Shown one piece after another: positions 24,228 through 34,875 of a stretch of DNA of 64,000 bases. Made by a program: the position numbers and the translations under genes. Position 1 is the first letter of the stretch; each line of letters opens with the position of its first letter. The DNA is taken from positions 6,094,501 to 6,158,500 of the forward strand of contig WAID01000003.1 of NCBI GenBank assembly GCA_016584495.1, written 5' to 3'. The notes under the pieces were generated by a model that saw only the letters and a list, made by a program, of their open reading frames with translations, was not told the DNA's origin and did not search any database. The DNA comes from Celoporthe dispersa (taxonomy: Eukaryota > Ascomycota > Sordariomycetes > Diaporthales > Cryphonectriaceae).

Positions 24228-24280
24228 GCCACACACACTCTCTCTGACTCTCTCTCTCTCACACACACACATACACACAC
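24228..24280. repeat. Mixed CA/CT dinucleotide repeat
   Basis: Alternating (CA)n and (CT)n stretches in the upstream region of the Zn2Cys6 gene, about 100 bp before the TATA box. The pyrimidine-rich part could be promoter-active, but that is inference. Confidence 0.8.
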
Positions 24281-24370
24281 TACCAGGCTGCTGCTCTTCG
24301 AACCGCCCGCCATCTCAGGTCAGCGAGCTGGAACACGTGCAATGCTCACCCCAAAGTCTCAGCTAAAGGA

Positions 24371-24377
24371 TATATAA
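24371..24377 (+). promoter_or_regulatory. TATA box of the Zn2Cys6 gene
   Basis: TATATAA lies only 1 base before the first possible ATG (24379) and 74 bp before the next in-frame ATG (24451). A TATA box normally sets transcription start 30 or more bases downstream, which would exclude the first ATG from the mRNA and favours 24451 as start. Confidence 0.55.
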
Positions 24378-24450
24378 TATGTCTCGACACAACCCTAACC
24401 ACTCTTCCGGGCTGGAGCCTCCACTGTACAGCTGCTATCGTCTTGACGCC

Positions 24451-26919
24451 ATGCCTTCCGACTCCCGGTCTTCAAGTCCCGCTGCGACGCCGGCCTCATC
24501 TGGCAGGAAAGGGTCTAAGAAGGTCAGAACGGGCTGTGTTACCTGCAAGTGAGTCCACCCCGTCACCTGCACATCCCGAGAGCCAAGCCGCTTGGAGTAG
24601 CACTCACCCTCGGACTTAGGATACGCAAGGTCAAGTGCGACGAGACGAAGCCGTTCTGTCTAAGGTGCACAAAGACCGGGCGCAAATGCGACGGCTACCT
24701 CGACCCCAGGGCCCTGGCCGGGAGGCGTCTTAAGAAGGAGAAGAGCCCTCACGACCATGTCCTGGGACCCCTCCTCGAGTTTTCCGCGCCAGAGGAGAAG
24801 CGGTCCTTTACTTTTTTCAGCACGTCACGGCGCCCTGCATCTCTGGAGACTTTGATGCCTCCTTCTGGCGGGTGATCGTGCTGCAAATCTCACAGACGGA
24901 GCCTGCGGTCCGACACGCCGTCCTCGCCGTGAGTAGTCTTCACGAGGGTCTTGCCGCTGGCACCATTGTCCCCTCCAGAGACGGCGCTGCCCTCCCACAG
25001 AACACGCAGTCTTTCGCCCTTCAGCAGTACAACAAGGCCATCGCCCGTCTCCTGGACCAGATGAACAACCCCCTCACCAAGCCCCTCGCCTCCCTGCTCA
25101 CGTGCGTCCTCTTCGTGTGCATCGAGTATATGCAGGGCAAGGACAAGGAGTCCCTCATCCACCTCGAGCAGGGCAGACAGCTCCTGGCAAGGCTTGACCA
25201 GCGGTCCATGGACCCCGAGATGGACTGCATCGTCCGGCACGTGGTCCCGCTGTATACCCGGCTCAGCCTCACATCGTTCCTCTTCGGCGCCAGCCCGATA
25301 CCCATACCTGAGTCCCTGAAACCACAGAGGGAGATTCCTGATACCTTCGACACGATCGACAACATGCGGCACAGCATGCACGAGTTCATGGAGCAGGCCT
25401 TCCGGTTCACCCAGCGGGCACGACCGGCAAAGAACCCCAGCGATCACATCCCGCGCGAGACAATGAGGCTGCTCGAGGTGGAGCAGGACCGCCTGCTATC
25501 GCGGCTGGCCAAGCTCAACGTGGCATTCTCGCTGTTCCGGGCCTCGAGGACGCAGCTCGGCCCTGAGAACGCCCTCTGGTCCTCCAGATGTACCTGCATG
25601 CGCAGCACATCTGGATCTCCACGGCGCTGAGCTCGTCTGAGGTTGTCTACGACGACTTTCTCTCCTCCTTCGCGGCCATCGTCCCGCTGGCCGCCGCATA
25701 TCTGGACCTGGAGGCCTCGCCACAACACCTGCCGGTGCTCACACCACAGAGATATCCACCGTCCACAGAGTTGCTGCAGTACTTCCCGGCACCGGAGCAG
25801 CTCTCCATCGCCTACACCAGCAACTTTACCTTCGAGACACACATCATCCCTCCCCTGTACTACGTGGCCACCAAGTGCAGGCACCCTCTGATCCGCCGGT
25901 CGGCCCTGGAGCTGCTCAAGCGCAACCCCTTCCGGCGCGAGAACCTGTGGCGGGCGAGCGTGATGGGTGCCCTGGCAGGACATATCGTCTCCCTGGAGGA
26001 GCGCTGGGCCCAGGCGCCCGGGCGCCCGGCCATGAGGCAGTCCATATCGAGCATAGCGGAAGCCTCGCTGGAGAACACGAGCCACGGCACGCCACCGAAC
26101 CAGATGCCACCTCCACAGGATCACCACCAGCAATACGATGCCCGGAGCGACCTGGGCCCCTACCGCGTGAGCATGGAAGGCGAGCAGCACAAACATGGCA
26201 TCGTATCACCCGCCACCGTGCCGAGGACGATGCCGGTCCTAAGCCACGGCAGCATCGAGGCTTTCCAGCCGCCCCTGGACCCGTCCGTCCTCATGCAGGT
26301 GGACATCGAGGTCTCCTCGTCGCTCTCACAGCCGCCCTCGCTCGCCTCGCTCACGTCCATCGACGACGGGTACTCGACAGCCTCCGCCGCAGAGCCAGCG
26401 ATGGCGTTCCTGAACCCTCAGGGCCACGACGAGACCTGGCTCTGGCAGCAGCAGCAGCAGCAGCGGTCCCAGGGGCCCGAGCTCTATCAGCAGCCATCTC
26501 TCGGGAGGTCCTTCACGTCCGCCTCGTACGATACCATTCGGAACTTTGACCAGATGCACCACGCAGAGCACAGCGGCGGGGCGGCAGACGGCTCGTCTCA
26601 CTCCGGCAGCTCGGACATCTCGTCTATGGACATGGAGGAGCAGGGCCGCTACCAGGCAATGGCCAGCAGCCACGCACCATATCAACAGCAGCTCACGAGA
26701 GCCGCATCGATGGCCTCCTTGCAACAGCTGCCGGCGAACAAGGAAACGCCGAGGAACCTCCCCACAGAGGCGCCGTTTGGACTTCCCGAGGAGCTGCGCG
26801 TGCACGATGCGATCATTGGCCCGGAGAGGGAGGACGGCACGTGGGTCGCGGTATTCAGGAAACTGCATGGCTTCGATACGGACTGGGATGTTCAGCATGA
26901 GTGGGTTGCGACGTTATAG
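24451..26919 (+). CDS. Zn2Cys6 fungal transcription factor (two frame breaks)
   Basis: Nuclear regulator with an N-terminal zinc binuclear cluster and a C-terminal fungal transcription factor domain. Exon 1 is 24451-24548, exon 2 is 24620-26919; the 71 nt intron splits the cluster as is usual. The cluster is complete: C-x2-C-x6-C (GCVTCKIRKVKC), then FCLRCTKTGRKC. Two single-base gaps must be filled to read the middle: one T at the T6 run 24812-24817 (RSFTFF to HVTAPCISGDFDASFW) and one base near 25578-25579 (GPENAL to VLQMYLHAQHIWISTAL). Corrected length is 799 aa. The regulatory domain has the common EPAVRHAVLAVSSLH signature. A Gln-rich stretch (WQQQQQQQRS) lies near residue 640. An earlier in-frame ATG exists at 24379 but sits right after a TATA box. 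Target genes unknown; nearest neighbours are a fatty alcohol oxidase and an elongase. Confidence 0.8.
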
Positions 26920-26937
26920 GGAGGGGGAGGAGGGGAA

Positions 26938-26968
<31 letters not shown>

Positions 26969-28107
26969 TGTGTGTGTTATATCTAGGAATCGGCATAGAA
27001 AATTTTTGTTTGAGCAGATTTTGAGCGAGGGGTTTGGGGAACCAGGAAGGGCAAGGTATATTGGGGGACTTGTTAGTGAAGGGCGTCTGGGACTCAAAGT
27101 AGGGAAATATAGGAGGTCGGTATCAGCATCTTTGGCATTATCTTTATTTGATTCTATTTTCTCTATTTTTTGGGATGTTATTTTGGTTGGTCTCTACCTG
27201 CCTGGGTGAACATTCTTCTGTTGTGTAAAGGGCGGGGATAGATGGACACTGGATTTCTTGTGATGTGTGGTGTCAGGTCCCCCTGTGAACGAATCACCTC
27301 TTCGATCTCGCCACTTTTTTTTTTTTTCTTCAATTTTTTTCTTCTTTTTTTCTTCAATTTTTTTTCTTTTTTCACTGCCGTATAAAAAGATCTGTGGCGA
27401 TATCTGCGGAAAGACCGGCTCATAAAAGTCATCAGAACAAGGGAATAAGAAGGGATGGATTCTTTGAGGATCGCAAGGCATACTCACCACACGACGGCCA
27501 AAATACAAGCGCTCACTTATTTGACCCCTCCCGGTCTCCCACCCCCCCGGTGACCTGTGACGTTGAAAAAGAAGAAAAAGAAAAGAGAAGAAAAAAAAAA
27601 AAAAGGGAAGGATTAGGGACTAACTAGGGCATGACATTTGGGTTTTCGAGCTATGGGCGGCTGCTTCCGAGCGGTCAGGATTAGGAGAGATGTGTGACTT
27701 ATATTTGGATGCGAGCCAGCCCTGTGTGTTTGTGTGGTGGCTTGGCGAATCCTTTGGAGAGGAGGGTGTGGGGGCCGGGGGCCGGTTGAGTATATGGTGA
27801 TAAAAATCTCAACACTCGTATTTATTCCCCGGCTGAACGTAGAGCTGGGAGCACAGGCGGGTTCCTGGTACAAAGTCTTGCCACAAGAAGGCGCCTGCAC
27901 TTGGACCAGAAGTGGAAGGAGAAAGAACTACATGGATAAGTAGTCCTGTGGGAAGTCGAAGCTGGAGGGGTATTGTAACCAATCTTGGGAGGATACTCTA
28001 GTCGGCGAGAGATTTCGAGAACCCCTTGTAAGGACGGGGTGAGAGGAGACAAGAACCAATCCGTGTCGGGCAAGAGAAGAATGCCGTCTCTTCTCACCCC
28101 CGACCCA
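26920..28107. other. Intergenic between convergent Zn2Cys6 gene and fatty alcohol oxidase
   Basis: Two 3' flanks. Contains a TA repeat at 26939-26963, a set of T-rich runs at 27315-27372 and an A-rich run near 27588-27604. No coding signal. Confidence 0.55.
26939..26963. repeat. (TA)n microsatellite
   Basis: About 12 uninterrupted TA units 20 bp after the stop codon of the Zn2Cys6 gene, probably inside its 3' untranslated region. Confidence 0.9.
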
Positions 28108-30830
28108 TCACTCCTCCTCCTTCTCCGCTGTCCTCCCACCCAGGTCCCTATCCACAGCTCTAGCAATCCAGTCCGCAAGAGCCATGACCGTCACCATGGG
28201 ATTCACACCACTAGCCGAGGGAAACACGCTCGCGTCCGCAACATACAACCCTTCCACCCCCCAGACCTTCCCGTGCCGGTCCACCACTCCGCCGTCCTCC
28301 CTACCGCTCATCCTGCACGAGCCCATCTGGTGTGCAGACGCGCACCCCGCGTTGCCTCGTACCGAGCCCAGACGCCGAAGCTGATCGAGCCAGGCCGTGA
28401 ACGCCGGGGACTCGGCAACCACAGCCTCCTCCTCCTCCTCCTTCTCATGCGGATCTGGGTCCTGGGCAAGCTCTGGATGCTGTGTGCTGCTGTCCTCGGC
28501 GCCGTCGCCTCCGCGCACGAACGGCTCGACGCCGCTGATGAAGGGCTCAATCTCCCTGGCGCCCATGACGTACATGATCCTGCAGAGGGCCAGGACGCCC
28601 TCGAGAGCGTGGGCGCGGTCAAATTCGGACGGGGTATAGTCGACCTGGATGGCACCCGTGGCTGGGTCGGGGAAGACGCGGCCCGAGTCTCGGTCGCGGG
28701 TGACGGAGATGAAGGCGTCCAAGTGGCGGTAGCGCAGGGCGTTGCGCTTGAAGCCGAGGCCGCTGCGGAAGGGCAAGGAGGACAGGCACGCGTAGGGCTT
28801 GGGATGGGGGTTGTCAGTGAGCCTGTGGTGGCGGTGAGGTGGGGTCTGCTGTGGTGTCTTACCGTCATGTTGGTGGTCTCTAGCTTGACGCCGTGTCCGT
28901 GTCCGTCGAGATCCTCCAGCTCGGAGCAATAGCTCGTGATGATGGCGCCTTTTACAGCATCGACGGTCAGCCTTCCCGACGAGATGCTACGCGCCCCGAG
29001 AGCGTGGTCCCAGCCCTGAGAAGGTGACATGACCATACGTACCTTCCCACGGCTTCGTATCGTCCGCGAAGAAGCCGCCTGCCGTGTAGCAGGGATGAAG
29101 CCGAAGGTTCCTTCCAATGTGAGGATTCTGGAGGAGAAAGCAGGAAGGCGTCGCCGGTCAGCACTGGGATGTGTCTCCTTTCTCCTCCCGGCGAGAACAG
29201 GCAGGAGAACTCACAGTCAGGCCACTCCTCAGGAGAAGCATCGGCGTCCACAGCGCACCACAGCTGATGATAACCCTCTTCGCCTTGACAGTCACTCTTC
29301 TCGTGACCCGCTCCTCGACGGCACCGCTCACCGTCCCCTTGGCATCCCTCGCCGTCCACGTCCCGGTCACGCCTGTCGCCGTCCTTTGGTTGCCATCCTC
29401 CTCCTCCTCAAAGAGCACCTCCTCCACGTCATACCCCTCCATAAACTCCGCCCCTGCCCTCTCCGCATCAGGCAGCCAGCACGCCGCCGGCCCTTGCTTC
29501 TCCCCGCTCCCACAGCCCATCGTGCAGTGCCCGCAGCTGTGCTCCTTGCCGCCGGCGTTCTGCGGACACACGTCCGCCCGCCAGCCCAGCCTCCTCGAGC
29601 CCTCCAGCAGCACCCGCCCGCGATGCGTCTGCACCACCGGCTCCGCCGACACGCCCATGCGCTCACACACCCGGTCCATGCAGGCCTCATACTCGGCCGT
29701 GTTCAAGAACTCTAGCCCTTGCCCCTGCGAAGCCCACTCCTGGCGCACGGCATCCTGCGTCCGCAGCGACACGCTCCAGTTGATGGTGCCGCCGCCGCCC
29801 CAGGTTGCTCCGGCGAAAATGCTGATGGAGTTGTCTACGGAGCCGTTGACGGTGCGGTCGAACAGGTACCGGCTCGCCGCGGTACCGGACATGGGGAGCT
29901 GGGAGGGGGGAAAGTAGTAGCCCCTGTCGACGACGAGGACGCGGTGGCCCGCCTCGGCCAGGATCTTGGCGCAGACGCCGCCGCCGCATCCTGAGCCTAC
30001 GATTACGACGTCGGTCTCGATGGTGGTGGCGGCTGACGGCGAGCCTCCTGCCCCTCCAGGCCCGGGCTGCAGGAAGGCGAAGTCAAAGCCGGGGGCTGGC
30101 TTCCAGCGCAGCGGCACCTCTGGGTAGCCGACCACCTGCCGAAACACGGACGAGGACATCAGCCAGGCGATCTGGGCGATGCGGACGAGGGCCCTCGAGA
30201 CCCGCCTCAGGCTGGGCAGCCAGGAGACGTGCCAGCCCTGCAGGATAGCCTCTCGAGCCAGGGCGGACTGCTGGTGGAAAGGGATGCACGAGCCCGTCAT
30301 GAGGAAGGCTCCTATGCTGGAGCTGTATTGAACGGATTCATATAAGTATCAAGTGGTCATGTTGCGTTGCGTCTTGCCCGGCCCCGCCCCCGTCCCCTCG
30401 AGAAAAGGAAGAGAGAGAGAGAGAGAGGAAAAGAGTATAGTACGTACGACAGGCCAGACAGAAATTTACCAAGTGCATCCTGCTGCTCCACAGGAAGGCG
30501 AGAGATGATTCGTATGATAGTCTCTCGGACCGCCGGGATGGTCGACGGCCTCTCCTGCAGAAAGGCCTGCAGAGAGGCCTCGTCTTTCTTCTCGAGCTTC
30601 GTACGCCTGGCTGTCTCCATCACGGCCGAATATGCGGCATCCGAGATGCCCAGCTGGCCCTGTCTATCTGTGAGGGACGACTTGGACACAATGGCAGGGA
30701 CGGTGCTGTCCATGACGGCCCAGAAGACGTCCCACTGGGCCTCGCTCCAGAAGCCGGCTGTGGGCATCGCGGGCAGCTCGGGCCACCGAGGTGCCTCGAG
30801 AGGCTCAGAGGACACTACTGGGAGATCCAT
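28108..30830 (-). CDS. Long-chain fatty alcohol oxidase (GMC oxidoreductase family)
   Basis: FAD enzyme that oxidises long-chain fatty alcohols to aldehydes with release of H2O2, the FAO type known from alkane- and lipid-using yeasts and fungi. Five exons: 30830-30448, 30322-29215, 29127-29043, 28948-28863 and 28797-28108; all junctions keep the frame (783 aa, normal for FAO). The Rossmann FAD motif is at ~232 (VVIVGSGCGGGVCAKILAEA, followed by VLVVDRG). ATWGGGGTINWS is the GMC flavin-contact segment. CGHCTMGC is an FAO-type Cys cluster. The C-terminal GMC domain has SAHQMGSCRMS, carrying the catalytic-type His, and GLYVADASVFPSASGVNPM. The N-terminal ~220 residues are the long FAO extension with a hydrophobic SIGAFLMTGSCIPF. 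No C-terminal SKL signal (ends AEKEEE). Divergent from the elongase across a region with CCTCGG cores. Confidence 0.92.
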
Positions 30831-33214
30831 GGCGGGTTGATCTTGTCTCTCTGTCTGCGTCCCTACTTCTTAAAACAATTCAAATCGCGCGAGAGAGATG
30901 TTGTAGAGACACAGCTCGCCCAGCAAGGAGCAACGACCAGCAGCCCCCGCTCATGACATCAAGGGCCCAACCGACATCGATGGGGGCTGAACTGTAAAAA
31001 GCAGTAATGTTCCTCCTCTGCTCGGCTCCCTTCAAGCCACGCAGGGCTGCCGCAGTCGTAGTGCTAGTTGTTGATGTCGCACGGGCGTTTCCGCCTGCCG
31101 CCCCTGTACATACCTGCTGGTCGCTCGGGAACGCTCCCAACCGACCCTGAGATCCATTCACCACGGCACTCACCCGGGGTGAGATGGGTCCTTCAATATA
31201 GAGTTTTCATCTCAGGTTGGTTGCTCTGTGTCGGAAGAAGAAGGGGGTTTGTGGTGAGAAGGGGGTGTGGTGCAGTCCGCCCATCTATTGGCGCTGATCC
31301 AGGGAGGAGGTAATGCATGTTACTTTTGATTGTTTGGGGCCCGGGGAGGGTGGGGGGGTGTGGCTGGCTAAAGTAGCTATGGCTGTCGTCGAATAGCAGG
31401 CAGATCCGACCCTCTCTCTCCTGCTGAATGCTCCCAGAATTACTCTTTTTTTTCTTTTTTCTTTTTTTTTCTTCTTCTCTTGTACGTCAGACTTTCTAGA
31501 CTAAAAAAAAAAAAGGCGCCTGCTGGGCGGTGTAGAGGAGGTATATAGTACATCATCCGTGATACAGTAAGCATTAGGAGAGGAGCCCTGCGAGCTGGAC
31601 TACATGCATATAATATCAGGGACTACTACGGTACATTAAACAAAAGCTGTTGGAGAACCTTCCTCGGGCCTCGCCACAGAAACTAAGTCACTGCTAGAGA
31701 GAGACCTCGGGATCAGCCGTTTTACTGGTCTGGGGCCTGGCCAGGGTCTCTGCATTGGGAATTCGCCTTTTCATGCCGGATCACAAAGCCAGATGAAGCA
31801 GATAGGTATGGATGTTCGGATGGACACGTCGGCTAGACAAGACACTCTTCACACACACACACCTTTTTTTTTTCTTCTCTTTTTTTCTTTTTCTTTTTTT
31901 TTTTTGTTGAGGCCGAGGGCTAGAAACTGAAACCTATGCACATGCCTATTTAGTCCATGTTTCTTGTTACAAGCATGCTTGTCTTGACTTTTTCAGCTAC
32001 GGGGCACACCGTATTCAATGCCATAAAACGGCACCAAGGAAAGAAAAATCAGATCTCACTTTTTTTTTTCCCCCTCTTCTTTTCCTTCTTTTTCTGTGTG
32101 TCTGTCTCTGCCTTGGGACCACCTTGGTGGGCTGAAGCGCTGGAGCTGCAGCTCGCACCCCCGCGGAGGGCCGGTGCTATGGCCAAGCCAAGCAATGATC
32201 TGTGAAGGCGGCCCGGGGCGCAGTCTCGAGAAAATTCAACAAAAAACTTGGGACTATGTGATTACTTAGTTGCCGCATCGGGAGCGACGTACATTGCCAG
32301 GTCGGGTTCCTTGCGTCCCCCTTCACCTGCTTTCCACAGGCGAGAGTGCTCAACAGCAGGGTGGAGCGCATGCGGGTGACCAGAGGACGCTTCCGTTCTC
32401 CCGACAGCCTGGGTGTGGATGTGGGATGCACCACAGCCTGGGGGGTACGACGCACTTGACGTGTGCCACAGTACGGATTCTCTCATTCGAAGTGTTCATC
32501 CACTGTTGTCTTGTTGTGCTTCACCAGCCGACGTCTGCCCAGCTTGTTCCCTTCTCTCAAATCCTTCTACAACTGGGCTGGCCCCGGCTCTGCCTGAACC
32601 ACAATCTTTATTCTCTTGGAGCCCGTCAATTAACCAGGCAGGCCCACCGCCTGGACCCTGAATATGTGACCCAGGCAAGCACTCAACAAGGTGGATCATC
32701 AGGCCGACAAAGTACAGTAACCACAAGCTGCATACTATGCACCCTTTCTTTATTTTATTTATTTTATTATTATTATCAAGCTCTTATCCACACCTCATTC
32801 GCCCTTCGCCCATCAAGTACCCCATCATGTCGAACCGCCCGCGCGGCCCAGAAGCCGAGGCTCGGATCTGTGCCTGTCCTTGTCGCGGGAAAACGCCCTA
32901 AAGCGGCCAAAACAAAAAAAATGTTGGGAAGCAACAAGTGAAAGTTGCGTCACGACAAAACAGAAAAAGAAAAAAAAATCCCACACAAAATGTCTCTCTC
33001 TCTCTCTGTCTCTTTTCTTCCTCGGCCGGGGGGCTTTCCATCAAAGTCTTGACACGAACCCTTGTGACGGTCCCAACCTACATACGCACCTCATTTTTTT
33101 TTTCACCCTTCTTTTTTTTCATTTTCTTTCTTGTTCCCCCCCCCCCTCCAGGCCGCATTCCTCTTGTCTACTTACTTGGACACACCAAAACACTCCTACA
33201 ACAAGTCAGCAAAT
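30831..33214. promoter_or_regulatory. Divergent 2.4 kb region between fatty alcohol oxidase and elongase
   Basis: Holds the upstream regions of both lipid genes. Five copies of the FarA/FarB/CTF1-type core CCTCGG or its complement occur: 31662-31667, 31705-31710, 31913-31918 (complement), 32855-32860 (complement) and 33020-33025, the last 190 bp before the elongase start. It also carries several T/C tracts (31443-31482, 31863-31905, 33090-33125) and an ACTACGGTAC motif at 31624-31633. No convincing gene. Confidence 0.55.
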
Positions 33215-34875
33215 ATGGACGGGCCGCCCCAGATGTATGTGACGTCGCCTGATTGGGCGCTCTTCACCGGCCCGACCAGCGAGCCGCAGTTCCTCCCGCC
33301 GCCCCTGCCGGGTTCTATTCCCTGGGCGCCCCCCGTCCTGATATCAGATCACGTCTACCGGGCCGCCCTCGACCCAAAGGTGCCTCTCACCATCGCCGCC
33401 CTCTACGCCGTCACCGCCAAGCTCCTGAACAGATACAACACCTCGAGCGGCAGGAGGCCGTGGGCCATCAGCAGGACACGCCTGTTCCACGCCTTTGTCG
33501 TCGCCCACAATGTCTTCCTGGCTGCCTACTCGGCCTGGACCTTCTACGGCATGGTGGGTGTCATGTACCGTAGTGTCGTCAGCCCGACCTCGCCGCAGGG
33601 CGTCAATGGCTTCGTGGACAGCATGACTAGGCTTCATGGCCCCGCGGGGCTGGGCAATGCCGTCTACTACAGCCAGCAGGACGGCCGGTGGCTGTCCTAC
33701 TCGGGCAGCGTCTCCCTCGCCGGCGATGGGACCCCCAGCCGCGCCGACACGGGTCGCATCTGGAACGAGGGCCTGGCCTTCTACGGCTGGGTCTTCTACC
33801 TCAGCAAGTTCTACGAGGTCCTCGACACCTTCATCATCCTGGCCAAGGGCAAGCTCAGCTCCACCCTCCAGACCTACCACCACGCGGGCGCCATGATGTG
33901 TATGTGGGCTGGCATGCGCTACATGTCTCCACCCATCTGGATGTTCGTCTTTGTGAACTCTGGTATCCATGCTATGATGGTGAGTTAGTTCGTACGGACG
34001 GGAGGTGCGCAGCAGCACACATCCTCGTGGAGGTGGAGAGGAACTCCCTCGCCTCCTCCTCCTCCCCCCCTCCCCCCTCCCGCACGCGTGAGTTGCTCGC
34101 TGACGCGTTGATGATGATGTACAGTACACCTACTATACGCTCAGCGCATTCTCCATCCGCGTGCCCGTCGTCATCAAGCGCACCTTGACGACCCTGCAGA
34201 TCACCCAGTTCCTGGTCGGCGCCTCCTACGCTATGATCCACTCCTTCATCAGCTACACCGTGCCCGTCACCACCACCGTCGTCAAGACCGCCACGGCCTC
34301 GGCCTCGGCTGTGGCTACGACCGCTACCGAGGCTGCCGCTGCCCCCAGCCCAGCCCTCCTCGACAGCCTGAAGCAGCTCATCCTCGGGGCCGCGTCCAAG
34401 GTGACTAATGCCGCCGCCACCACCACCACCAGCACCGTCATCACCGACGAGGCTGCAGCAGCAGTAGAGGCTAACGCGGCAACCATCCAGGTCACCACCG
34501 TCGAGGAGACGGTCAGCGTTCACAAGGTCGTGCCCTGCATCGTCACCTCGGGCCAGACCTTCGCCATCTGGCTCAACGTCCTGTACCTCGCCCCCCTGAC
34601 CTACCTGTTCGTCAAGTTCTTCATCACGAGCTACCTGCGCCGCTCGGGCGCCGAGTCTGCGCGCAAGGACAGGAACCGCCGCGAGAGTCAGGTTGCTGTC
34701 GCGGAGAAGGCCGGCTGGGATGCCGCGAGGGGTCTCGAGGCAGAGGTCTATGGAACCCCCGAGAGCGACCGCGTTAACGGCGCTGCTGATGCCAAGCCCC
34801 TGCGTGCCCACCACGACGGCTCCCCCCAACGGAAAGGCTGTGAACGGCTCTGCCAGGCGGTCGCGCCATGCTTGA
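33215..34875 (+). CDS. ELO-family fatty acid elongase (3-ketoacyl-CoA synthase), frame break near the end
   Basis: ER membrane condensing enzyme that adds two carbons from malonyl-CoA to a long-chain acyl-CoA. Exons 33215-33979 and 34125-34875 (phase 0). Core signatures: YLSKFYEVLDTFIILAKGK, then the HxxHH-type histidine box region LQTYHHAGAMMCMW at ~218-231, MRYMSPPIWMFVFVNSGIHAMMYTYY across the intron, and several hydrophobic segments. The intracellular linker before the last membrane segment is long and Ala/Thr-rich. Read as written the frame runs to 35090 with an odd tail; taking one C out of the CCCCCC run 34822-34827 gives a natural end (PNGKAVNGSARRSRHA) at 34875, 504 aa. The sequence is of the fungal ELO type with QTYHH rather than HVYHH. 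Chain-length preference cannot be read. Divergent from the fatty alcohol oxidase. Confidence 0.88.

Larger units (their letters stand above)
20622..24450. other. 3.8 kb gene-free region
   Basis: Between the start of TIM9 and the Zn2Cys6 regulator, so it holds both upstream regions. Several short frames exist on both strands, the longest at 21710-22405, but none has a recognisable domain or consistent composition. It contains GA and CT runs (around 22750 and 23270), an 11-base G run near 23528 and a CA/CT repeat at 24228-24280. A TATATAA box at 24371-24377 probably belongs to the regulator gene. Confidence 0.5.
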
